Positions 32,660 to 39,988 of a stretch of DNA of 64,000 nt are shown here, one piece after another (within the stretch, counting starts at the first letter, position 1; each line of letters opens with the position of its first letter). Source of the stretch: Aquimarina acroporae (GTDB lineage Bacteria; Bacteroidota; Bacteroidia; Flavobacteriales; Flavobacteriaceae); the NCBI RefSeq assembly GCF_023195925.1, contig NZ_JALPRE010000001.1, positions 310,001 through 374,000 on the forward strand. Direction: 5' to 3'. Both the position numbers and the translations under genes were made by a program. The notes beneath the pieces are model-generated. The model was not told where the DNA came from. It ran no database searches and saw nothing but the letters and a program-made list of their open reading frames with translations.

Positions 32660-33285
32660 TGATCTACAGCAGGTTCTTGTCTTCTATTATTTTTTGTTTT
32701 GAATAGGTATCCAACAGATAGTTGCCCTAAAGCAGTATTGTTGGTAATATCTAATCCATCTATATCATTTATATTACTTAGTCCAATATTGTAGTGAAGC
32801 TGAAAAAACAAACCACTTTCAAACTTATACCCTGCTCCTACTACCCAACCAAAATCAAAATTGTTGAACGAATCAAAAAATTCATCTGTGGTATCATCAG
32901 CCGATTCTGTAGCATTAGCCAACGTAGCAAATCTTGGCCCCGTTTCTAAACTAAAATGATCTCCAAAATAGAATTTACCTATCACAGGTAAGGTCAAATA
33001 ATTTAAACTTATCTTATTTTCGGTTCCATTTTGATCTATGGTATACCCTTGCGCAGAATACAAAACCTCTGTCTGTATATAAATCTGTTGAGAAATAGGA
33101 AATTCAATCACCGCTCCCAAATGCATACGTATTCTGGCATCTGTCCCTTCGGCATCTCCAGTGATATTTGCATAATTAAGACCGGTTTTAAAACCAGCTC
33201 TGGTATATAATGGGGTATCATCCTGAGCATAAACAGCACTCAGAAAACCAAAAAATATCAGAAAAAGAAAAGCTATTTTTTTCAT
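32656..33285 (-). CDS. PorT-like outer-membrane beta-barrel protein
   Basis: A 209-aa protein from the ATG at 33285 (MKKIAFLFLIFFGFLSAVYAQ). Signal peptide, then repeated amphipathic strands ending in aromatic residues: AGFKTGLNYANITGD, LGAVIEFPISQQIYIQTEVLYSAQGY, YLTLPVIGKFYFGDHFSLETGPRF (shortened), with PRF-type turns. It resembles the PorT/outer-membrane barrel family (PF13568). Its ATGA overlaps aroQ start by 4 nt. It is a clear paralogue of 33404-33988 (same spacing of GxKxGLN, ISxxxxxQxExLYSxQG). Confidence 0.75.
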   Translation of the reverse strand: MKKIAFLFLIFFGFLSAVYAQDDTPLYTRAGFKTGLNYANITGDAEGTDARIRMHLGAVIEFPISQQIYIQTEVLYSAQGYTIDQNGTENKISLNYLTLPVIGKFYFGDHFSLETGPRFATLANATESADDTTDEFFDSFNNFDFGWVVGAGYKFESGLFFQLHYNIGLSNINDIDGLDITNNTALGQLSVGYLFKTKNNRRQEPAVDQ

Positions 33286-33349
33286 AAAATAATATAATGG
33301 TACACTCAAAAGTAGTTTTATTTTTTCAAAACCATGTTCTATTAAATGA

Positions 33350-33382
33350 AAAAAGCACCTCGAGATATACTCCAGGTGCTTT
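33350..33382 (-). terminator. Intrinsic terminator of the upstream barrel gene
   Basis: AAAGCACCT (33352-33360) pairs with AGGTGCTTT (33374-33382); inner GAG/CTC pairs extend it. On the minus strand the stem is followed by TTTTTTC. It lies between the two barrel genes, so these are separate units. Confidence 0.8.
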
Positions 33383-33403
33383 ATCTATTTTAGATATAGG
33401 TCA

Positions 33404-33988
33404 TTAAAACTTGTATCCTACCGAAAATTGGAATACAGAATTCTGAACACTAAGATCTCCGCTGTCATCAAGAATATTGGATAATCCAAGATTATAACGA
33501 GCGTCGAAGAAAACCCCCATATCAAGTTGATATCCCGCTCCCAGATTCAAGCCAAAGTCAATAGTCTTTAATTGATCTTTCACATCTTCATCAAAATCTA
33601 CTCCATTGTCTTCTCCTTCTGAGTTAGCAGCCAATAAAAACCCCACTTGCGGACCTGCTTGTAAACTCAATCCTTCGGCAACATAAAATTTACCCATTAA
33701 TGGAACTTGTAAATAATCTAACTTGGTCGTTGATTCGAAGTCAGACTCATCTACCTTGTTTCCTTGAGAAGAATACAATAATTCTGGTTGAAAAGCGAAT
33801 TTCTCCGAAATAGGTATTTCTGCTAGCGCACCTACATGAAAACTTGTTCTCATATCTGTGTTTTCATTATCACCTTTTACATTTCCAAGGTTTAAACCTG
33901 CTTTTGCTCCAAAACGAATAGATTCTTCCTGAGCGTTACCAAAAAAGCTAAATGATGCTAATACAGCGAATACTAAAATTTTTTTCAT
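33404..33988 (-). CDS. PorT-like outer-membrane beta-barrel protein (paralogue)
   Basis: A 194-aa protein, signal peptide KKILVFAVLASFSFFGNAQ, then the same strand plan as its neighbour (FGAKAGLNLGNVKGD, ALAEIPISEKFAFQPELLYSSQGN, YLQVPLMGKFYVAEGLSLQAGP). Both end in a terminal Phe (QFSVGYKF here), the usual BAM signal. It is separated from the other barrel by a terminator, so it has its own promoter upstream. An unusual number of acidic residues in extracellular loops is visible (EDNGVDFDEDVKD). Confidence 0.75.
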   Translation of the reverse strand: MKKILVFAVLASFSFFGNAQEESIRFGAKAGLNLGNVKGDNENTDMRTSFHVGALAEIPISEKFAFQPELLYSSQGNKVDESDFESTTKLDYLQVPLMGKFYVAEGLSLQAGPQVGFLLAANSEGEDNGVDFDEDVKDQLKTIDFGLNLGAGYQLDMGVFFDARYNLGLSNILDDSGDLSVQNSVFQFSVGYKF

Positions 33989-34288
33989 AATCGATTTGTT
34001 TAATAGTTTTTTTCGAGGAAGTAGCTAAACAAAGGTCATGCCAGTTTTAGTATTCAACACCTTTACAACCGTCAATTCTCAGCAATTACTCGTAAGAAAA
34101 CCCAACAACAAAACACATGCAAACAACAAACAATCAAACAGTTACACTATGTTTGATTTATACATTTAAATACTAGATAATTTCTATCATCAAAACACTC
34201 TTTATCGAAGTGTTTTTCTTTTTATATTAGTGTTTTCTGAACAAGAGATATTGATTTTATTAAAATATTAAAGCAAGTATAGGGTAAA
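33989..34288. other. Divergent promoter region with a hairpin near xerD
   Basis: No ORF is supported. AAAACACT (34192-34199) pairs with AGTGTTTT (34209-34216), followed on + by TCTTTTTAT, so it looks like an intrinsic terminator on the plus strand, 73 nt before xerD. It may lie in the xerD leader and attenuate it, or end a short upstream RNA. The rest is AT-rich promoter DNA. Confidence 0.4.
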
Positions 34289-35185
34289 ATGAAATGGAAA
34301 CATGCTATTAAAGATTACGAACATTATTTGCGAATTGAAAGAGGGCTTTCTGAAAATTCTATCATTAATTATGTTCTTGACCTCAAACGTCTCCTTTCTT
34401 TTTTAGAAAATGCAAATATCGAGACCTCTCCCTTAACAATAGAAAAAGAAATACTACAACAGTTTGTTTATGAAACTGCAAAATTGGTAAACGCAAGATC
34501 ACAAGCAAGAGTGATTTCGGGATTAAAGAGCTTTTTCAATTACCTGGTATTTGAGGATTATAGAGAGACGAACCCTATGGAGTTGATCGAATCTCCCAAA
34601 ATTGGTAGAAAACTTCCAGATACCTTATCTCTTGAAGAAATCGATTTAATTATCGCACAAATTGATCTCAGTAAACCAGAGGGAGAACGAAACAGAGCTA
34701 TTATCGAAACTTTGTACGGTTGTGGTTTACGGGTTACCGAACTCATAGAACTTAAACTATCACATCTGTTTTTTGATGAAGGGTATATAAGTGTCATTGG
34801 TAAAGGGGACAAACAACGTTTTGTTCCTATTGGAGAAACCACCCAAAAATATATTACTCTATATAAAAACGAAATTCGCAATCATATCAATATTCAAAAA
34901 GGGCATGAAGATACCTTGTTTTTAAACCGAAGAGGAAAACAGTTAACCAGAGCCATGATTTTTACCATAATAAAAAGATTGGTCGAAAAAGCTGGGATAC
35001 ATAAAAATATCAGTCCGCACACCTTTAGACATTCTTTTGCTACCCACCTCCTAGAAAATGGTGCCGATTTGAGGGCAATACAACTTATGTTAGGTCATGA
35101 AAGTATTACGACTACAGAAATATATATGCATATAGATAAAAGTCATTTAAGCGAGGTAATGAATACTTTTCACCCTAGAAGATAA
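34289..35185 (+). CDS. xerD: Tyrosine recombinase XerD
   Basis: A 298-aa recombinase of usual length. Core SAM-like N-terminal domain (about 1-90), then the catalytic domain: GCGLRVTELIELK (first Arg), GKGDKQRFVPIG (beta turn Lys), HTFRHSFATHLLENG (H-x-x-R) and LGHESITTTEIYMHI with the nucleophile Tyr. It resolves chromosome dimers with XerC. Length, housekeeping context and adjacency to aroQ argue against a phage integrase. It precedes the secreted gene at 35188 by 2 nt. Confidence 0.9.
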   Translation: MKWKHAIKDYEHYLRIERGLSENSIINYVLDLKRLLSFLENANIETSPLTIEKEILQQFVYETAKLVNARSQARVISGLKSFFNYLVFEDYRETNPMELIESPKIGRKLPDTLSLEEIDLIIAQIDLSKPEGERNRAIIETLYGCGLRVTELIELKLSHLFFDEGYISVIGKGDKQRFVPIGETTQKYITLYKNEIRNHINIQKGHEDTLFLNRRGKQLTRAMIFTIIKRLVEKAGIHKNISPHTFRHSFATHLLENGADLRAIQLMLGHESITTTEIYMHIDKSHLSEVMNTFHPRR

Positions 35186-35187
35186 AT

Positions 35188-36141
35188 ATGAGAACAAATT
35201 GTGTAAAAATTATATTACCAGTATTCATTTTTCTTAATCATTTTATCTACGCCCAAAAATTAAATGCCAATGGAGGAGTTCTATTAAGAGCCGAAATTAC
35301 ATTAGGTAATCAAAATCAATGGTTAAAGTTAGGAGCTCAAGGGTTTGGAATCCTCAATTATGGGGACATATCTATAGAAAGCGGTCTTTCATTGTCGATC
35401 TATCAATTTCGGAAAAGACATACTTTAAAAACCAACGGACTGGCATATGCTTATGACTTTTTTGCCCTAGGAGGAATCGGAAAGAATAGTAACCTATTAG
35501 GCTCTTCTTTATCTCAAATAAATACAGCTATCATCTTTGATCCCCTAGGTGAAGGTGGATTTAATGGCCTTGGTTTTGGGTTTAGTAAAGATTATCTACC
35601 AAAAAAATTAAAATCTTATGGTCTCAGAAGAGGTGCTTTTCTCATGAGGTTTAGCAATGCGAATCATAACATACATTTGGCATTTATGAATGATTTCAAA
35701 ATTGGTTGGTTTAATGGAGCTGGAACCGACTATGGTGTCACAGGATCACTACAAGTAGGATTTACGAAGATAACGAGCTTAGAAACGATTTACCAGGCAG
35801 GATTCGGGATTGATTTATTTACCCCTAGACCAGATTATAGTCAATCCCCAAGAAATACGACCAATTCTGATGATGGACGCAAAAATGTTTGGTATACTCT
35901 TCCTCCATATAAAAATTTATTCTATGGAAATTTATATGCTTATGGCCTTTACCAAGAAAAACATTTTGCTGTATTTTCTAAACTAGGAATGAATAGCCAA
36001 AAAACCGGAGCCTATATTCAAAATACCTTGCACGACGGTATAGGCCTAAACCCAAGATTTCCTTGGAATGTAGAAGTTCCTGATAAAATCTATATTGAGG
36101 TAGGCGGTAATGTTTTACATAAAGAAGTGTTTGATGATTAA
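35188..36141 (+). CDS. Exported protein, possibly toxin-23-like, unknown
   Basis: A 317-aa protein with signal peptide (VKIILPVFIFLNHFIYAQ) and mature beta-rich sequence: NGGVLLRAEITLGNQNQWLK, YEHRKR-like RKRHTLKTNG, FMNDFKIGWFNGAGTDYGVTG, FTPRPDY, GLNPRFPWN. The NDF...GTDYGVTG plus FxPRPDY pattern recalls proteins labelled as polymorphic toxin type 23 in Bacteroidetes; I hold this with low confidence, as many of those look like barrels rather than RNases. It overlaps the LRR lipoprotein gene by 8 nt, so the two are cotranslated. Confidence 0.5.
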   Translation: MRTNCVKIILPVFIFLNHFIYAQKLNANGGVLLRAEITLGNQNQWLKLGAQGFGILNYGDISIESGLSLSIYQFRKRHTLKTNGLAYAYDFFALGGIGKNSNLLGSSLSQINTAIIFDPLGEGGFNGLGFGFSKDYLPKKLKSYGLRRGAFLMRFSNANHNIHLAFMNDFKIGWFNGAGTDYGVTGSLQVGFTKITSLETIYQAGFGIDLFTPRPDYSQSPRNTTNSDDGRKNVWYTLPPYKNLFYGNLYAYGLYQEKHFAVFSKLGMNSQKTGAYIQNTLHDGIGLNPRFPWNVEVPDKIYIEVGGNVLHKEVFDD

Positions 36142-37087
36142 AAACAAAATCTCATATATAGTTTTTATCATATTTGCTATTTGCTATAGTAGCTGCAATA
36201 CGTATACGACTTTTTATGGTGAAACTTTAACAGCAATTCCAGAGACAGCAAACAAAACAACTATGTATCGTCTCGATCTCAGTCATCAAAATTTAGATTC
36301 CCTTCCTGGATCTGTACAAGATCTAGAAGACTTAAGAATGCTAGACTTAACGGGGAATGTCGATATTAACCTTGAAAATGCTTTTGAAAAAATAAGTACG
36401 CTTAACCACCTTGAAGTACTCATATTAGATAGTTTACAGCTAAAAGAAATTCCCAAGGAAATAGAAAAACTACAGCATCTCAAACAGTTATCTCTTGCCT
36501 CTAATCCAGATTTAAACTTGGTTAATGTTATTAAAAATATTGATCATTTACCTTTAGAATTTTTAAATCTTAAAGGCAATCAAATTTCAGAACTACCGCA
36601 GAACATTGTTACATTGAAATCGCTTAAAGACCTTAATTTATCTTATAACACCCTAACAGGAAATAAAAATTTTAAGTTGTTAGAAAAGCTTCCGAACCTC
36701 TATTCGCTTTGGTTGGACCATAATCACTTAGCCACTATTCCAAACACTATTGAAGGGCTAAAACAGATTAGATTTTTATACATAGATCATAATAACCTAC
36801 AAAAGCTTCCTAGTAGCATGTCAAATATGAAAAAACTATGGGTGATACATGCAGGATATAATGATTTTGTTGAGCTCCCTTCTGTATTCACTCAAATGCC
36901 TTCTTTGTTGATGGTACATATAAACAATAATGACATACAGCAAATCCCCGAATCATACGAAACAGAGAAATACCCTCTTGCCGGTTTAATACTAGATAAT
37001 AATACGCTTTCTGAGGTAGAGAAAAGTAAAGCAAAAAAACTATTTAAAGATTTCTTTCTACTCTCTTTTGAACAAAAAAAACCCTGA
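36134..37087 (+). CDS. Leucine-rich-repeat lipoprotein
   Basis: A 317-aa lipoprotein from the ATG at 36134 (MIKNKISYIVFIIFAICYSSC, lipobox YSSC). LRR repeats of about 23 residues run from about 45 to 290 (LDLSHQNLDSLPGSV, LNLKGNQISELPQNI, LWLDHNHLATIPNTI, LYIDHNNLQKLPSSM). The domain is of the type in surface proteins that bind partner proteins. Its ATG overlaps the end of the upstream exported protein; together they may form a surface partner pair. A terminator follows. Confidence 0.8.
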   Translation: MIKNKISYIVFIIFAICYSSCNTYTTFYGETLTAIPETANKTTMYRLDLSHQNLDSLPGSVQDLEDLRMLDLTGNVDINLENAFEKISTLNHLEVLILDSLQLKEIPKEIEKLQHLKQLSLASNPDLNLVNVIKNIDHLPLEFLNLKGNQISELPQNIVTLKSLKDLNLSYNTLTGNKNFKLLEKLPNLYSLWLDHNHLATIPNTIEGLKQIRFLYIDHNNLQKLPSSMSNMKKLWVIHAGYNDFVELPSVFTQMPSLLMVHINNNDIQQIPESYETEKYPLAGLILDNNTLSEVEKSKAKKLFKDFFLLSFEQKKP

Positions 37088-37101
37088 TAAACAGGGTTTT
37101 T
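37078..37101. terminator. Bidirectional intrinsic terminator
   Basis: AAAACCCTG (37078-37086) pairs with CAGGGTTTT (37092-37100), loop 5 nt. It separates the LRR gene from the convergent gene ending at 37116. Confidence 0.75.
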
Positions 37102-37115
37102 ATGTGTACTATATT

Positions 37116-37988
37116 TTACATATTAGCTCTGGTAGCTCGTCCTGAAGGAACCGCAGTATTTGAAATCATCATCACCGGATTAGCAGATCCAGTGGTTATT
37201 CCAGCTGTCGCGCTAAGCGGTTCGATAAAAAACGGTGCCGGATCATTATCTTGGTATGGCTCTACCGTTATAAAGACTCTCTTGCTGGTTACCGCCGCTG
37301 GTAAGGTAATACCTGTAAGAGGTATCTGACTTGGAATAACTAAAAAATCTTCACCAGGGAAATCGGGCACTGTTCCTCCCGAACCCTTAAAAAAGTTACC
37401 ATCATCTGTAACATCTACTTTCGAAAATGTTCCTGTTGACAGTACTTTACTTCCAAAATCTACCCATCCTTCATATTTCCAACCTGTTTCGAGATCGGGC
37501 AGTACCAAACCAGGAGCATCGCTCCCATTCATGAACCAAACTCCAAACTCATCATTATCAGCAACATCATCGGTTGGAGTTGCCAGAAAAAATTGTCCTG
37601 AAGTGCTAGAAAGATCAGCAACTACAGATTCAAAATTCAAGGATGCAGAGTTACCATTAAAGTTTCCGGTTAGAATTTTAGCTGCGGAAGGTATATTATC
37701 CAAATCTCCAACCGGTTCAATAGTTAACACAAATTGTGTAGCATCTTCTAAATCTGAAGCTAAAACCTCCAGATTTAAAGTAATAGTAGGGTCAGTAAAC
37801 TTTGCAGTAGGAATAGCTTCCCCGTTCACAATAAGCCAACCTTGGTATGTAGAGCCTCCGGTTAACGCTTTTAGACCAATAGTTTCTAACTGCAAGCTTG
37901 CGGTTGGTGGTCCATCATCACTTGAACAAGACAGCCCCAAAAAGCTTAACACTACGAGTGCCAAAACTAAAAATTTTCTTGTCATCAT
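37116..37988 (-). CDS. Lipoprotein with two related domains
   Basis: A 290-aa lipoprotein: signal and lipobox GLSC (FLVLALVVLSFLGLSCSSDD). Two copies of a module are visible: TYQGWLIVNGEAIPTAKFTD (about 48-67) and KYEGWVDFGSKVLSTGTFSK (about 168-187), both followed by strands of similar type. The pattern YxGWxxxxGxxxxTxxFxx recalls the anti-sigma-K-like fold of RskA-type periplasmic domains, though no membrane anchor or cytosolic anti-sigma helix exists. The function is unknown. Confidence 0.6.
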   Translation of the reverse strand: MMTRKFLVLALVVLSFLGLSCSSDDGPPTASLQLETIGLKALTGGSTYQGWLIVNGEAIPTAKFTDPTITLNLEVLASDLEDATQFVLTIEPVGDLDNIPSAAKILTGNFNGNSASLNFESVVADLSSTSGQFFLATPTDDVADNDEFGVWFMNGSDAPGLVLPDLETGWKYEGWVDFGSKVLSTGTFSKVDVTDDGNFFKGSGGTVPDFPGEDFLVIPSQIPLTGITLPAAVTSKRVFITVEPYQDNDPAPFFIEPLSATAGITTGSANPVMMISNTAVPSGRATRANM

Positions 37989-38085
37989 TTGCTTTTTTAA
38001 GTTATAAGAATATACATAATATCGTTACAAAAAATAACTTAAAAAAGATCACAAAATTGTGCTCTAAGAAGTAAAATATACTATC

Positions 38086-39627
38086 TTATTGTGCTCCCTG
38101 CTGTGGCTGATTTACTTCTGGCTTTCTAAAAAGCTCCAAATATGCTTGACCTATGTTAACAACGATATCACTTGCTATTACGGCTTCAAAACCTGTTTGT
38201 TGTGAAGCTATATCTCCCGCACTACCATGTAAATATGTTCCAAAAATGGTAGCTCCAATAGGATCATAGCCCTGCGATAACAATCCGGTAATAATTCCTG
38301 TGAGAACATCTCCACTACCTGCAGTAGCCATTCCAGGATTTCCAGAGTTATTTACATATAAATAATCCTGATATACGATTATAGAATTAGCACCCTTAAT
38401 AAGGATAATCGTATTATGTTTTTTTGAGAATTCTTTAGCTTTTTTAATTTTATCAAAATCATCTTCCCATTTCCCAAGGAGCCTTTCCAGTTCTTTGGGG
38501 TGTGGTGTCAGAATAGTTTGCTCAGGAATAGTCTCCAGAAACTCTGGGTGTTTAGACAATATATTAATACCATCAGCATCAACTACCAATGGTGCTTTAT
38601 TTTCTTTTAAAAATGCTCCAAAGGCTTTACTTGTTTTTTCACTGGTACCTAGTCCCATTCCAATCCCTACTGCAGCAGGTTCAAAATTTAGTTCTATTTC
38701 AGCTAATTCGTCATCGTCATCTGAAATTACCATAGCCTCTGGAACTGTAGTTTGTACAATTTCATACCCACATTCCGGCACGTAGGTAGTAATCAAACCA
38801 GCTCCTGTACGTAACGCGGCTTTGGTGGCAAGAACAACACTACCTATTTTTCCATAACTACCACCAATAATTGCACTATGTCCAAAAGTTCCCTTATGGC
38901 TATATTTAGGTCTGGGACGATATAAAGGCCCTACTTCATTTTTCCCAATTAAATCAGCTATACCAGGTGTTTGTTGTAGAAACGCTCTATTAATTCCAAT
39001 ATCTATCACTTCTACATCTTTGCTATATCCTCCTGTTTGTGGTAAAAAGAAAATCAACTTGGGTAACTGAAACGTAACTGTAACATCTGCAAACACGACA
39101 CCTTCAGGATCATCTGGAGCCTTATAATCGTATAATCCGGAAGGAATATCTACAGAAAGTGTAAAGCTTCTCGCATTATTTATATGTTTTATCAAAGAGA
39201 TCACCCATGGTGTGATCGGTCTATTTAATCCAATACCAAAAATTGCATCTATCACCATATCCTGATATTGAATTTCTGGAAAATCTTCTTCAGATTTAAG
39301 TTGAATAGGCCATTCTTTAGCTATTTCTTTTAATCGATCATAATTCACCAAGAACTCTTTAGATCTATTTTCACTGAAGTTTACTATATATGTTCTCACA
39401 TGATACCCATGTTCTAGCAACAATCGGGAAATTACCAATCCGTCTCCCCCATTATTTCCTAGTCCGCAAAACACATGAATAGGAATTGGCGCTCCCTGTA
39501 ATCGATTATGTAATAGGTTAAAAATTTGAGATGCTGCCCTTTCCATTAATTGCAAGGAATTAATATTTTCAGATTGCATAGTAACCTGATCTGCCAATCG
39601 CATTTGTTGCGCTGAGAATATTTTCAT
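38086..39627 (-). CDS. nnr: Bifunctional NAD(P)H-hydrate epimerase/dehydratase
   Basis: A 513-aa fusion. The N-terminal NnrE (YjeF_N; about 1-215) has CGLGNNGGDGLVISRLL and VDIPSGL. The C-terminal NnrD (carbohydrate-kinase-like; about 225-500) has GSYGKIGSVVLATKAALRTG, VVDADGINIL, TPHPKELERL and NSGNPGMATAGSGDVLTGI, with the catalytic region GSGDVL. It repairs damaged (hydrated) NAD(P)H. A single gene unit in the opposite direction to the threonine operon. Confidence 0.9.
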   Translation of the reverse strand: MKIFSAQQMRLADQVTMQSENINSLQLMERAASQIFNLLHNRLQGAPIPIHVFCGLGNNGGDGLVISRLLLEHGYHVRTYIVNFSENRSKEFLVNYDRLKEIAKEWPIQLKSEEDFPEIQYQDMVIDAIFGIGLNRPITPWVISLIKHINNARSFTLSVDIPSGLYDYKAPDDPEGVVFADVTVTFQLPKLIFFLPQTGGYSKDVEVIDIGINRAFLQQTPGIADLIGKNEVGPLYRPRPKYSHKGTFGHSAIIGGSYGKIGSVVLATKAALRTGAGLITTYVPECGYEIVQTTVPEAMVISDDDDELAEIELNFEPAAVGIGMGLGTSEKTSKAFGAFLKENKAPLVVDADGINILSKHPEFLETIPEQTILTPHPKELERLLGKWEDDFDKIKKAKEFSKKHNTIILIKGANSIIVYQDYLYVNNSGNPGMATAGSGDVLTGIITGLLSQGYDPIGATIFGTYLHGSAGDIASQQTGFEAVIASDIVVNIGQAYLELFRKPEVNQPQQGAQ

Positions 39628-39771
39628 ATATAAAAGTTGATATTTTTTAAGAATTTAGTAACGAAACTACATCTTGATTATTGAATTATCAAAAGTTTAA
39701 GAATCGATTTAATTTTATTTTCTCTAAAAGTAAAAAATTATACATTTGAAGTGACAATATAAAGCAAACTA

Positions 39772-39876
39772 ATGTTTTCTACCATTTACATATCGGCTTT
39801 ATTTACAATTTTCGGAACAATGTTTGTTTCCGAGCGTACCTTTATTACAGGTACTATTATTACCCTTAGGGGTTAG
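39772..39876 (+). CDS. thrL: Threonine operon leader peptide
   Basis: A 34-codon ORF (ATG 39772, TAG 39874-39876) not long enough for automatic calling. It holds 7 Thr and 6 Ile codons; the dense stretch is TFITGTIITL near the end (residues 23-32). Ile and Thr are exactly the end products of this pathway. Positions of Thr/Ile codons 25-31 overlap the first arm of the alternative pairings listed for 39851-39938. Ribosome stalling when threonyl- or isoleucyl-tRNA is scarce would free the downstream elements. It resembles E. coli thrL in content, not sequence. Confidence 0.75.
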   Translation: MFSTIYISALFTIFGTMFVSERTFITGTIITLRG

Positions 39877-39938
39877 TTCAATGCATATTACCACCAGAAT
39901 AGTACGTAGTTCATATACCGAAATTAATACTGAACTAC
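39851..39938 (+). promoter_or_regulatory. Leader attenuation region with alternative RNA pairings
   Basis: GTACTATT (39851-39858), within the leader peptide codons GTII, pairs perfectly with AATAGTAC (39898-39905). The next bases GTAGTTCA (39906-39913) pair perfectly with TGAACTAC (39931-39938), and TAGTTCA at the leader stop (39874-39880) pairs with TGAACTA (39931-39937). So the second and third elements share strands in a mutually exclusive way. There is no U-tract after 39938, so control may be by translation or Rho rather than an intrinsic terminator. Confidence 0.6.
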
Positions 39939-39988
39939 CGAAAACCAACTATTACATTTCATTTCAATCATTAAAAAAAATATTATGA
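39881..39988 (+). CDS. Possible second leader ORF overlapping thrA start
   Basis: An in-frame ORF of 35 codons (ATG 39881, TGA 39986-39988; ends KKIL) starts 4 nt after the leader stop and its TGA overlaps the thrA ATG (39985) as ATGA. Its reading would pass through both pairing arms. It may couple thrA translation to the leader, or be a chance ORF in the attenuation region. Sequence begins MHITTRIVRSSYTEINTE. Confidence 0.4.
   Translation: MHITTRIVRSSYTEINTELPKTNYYISFQSLKKIL

Noticed and set aside
34289-35185. Phage integrase or transposon recombinase
   Set aside because: Length, motifs and the aroQ neighbourhood fit housekeeping XerD, and no att repeats or mobile genes are nearby.
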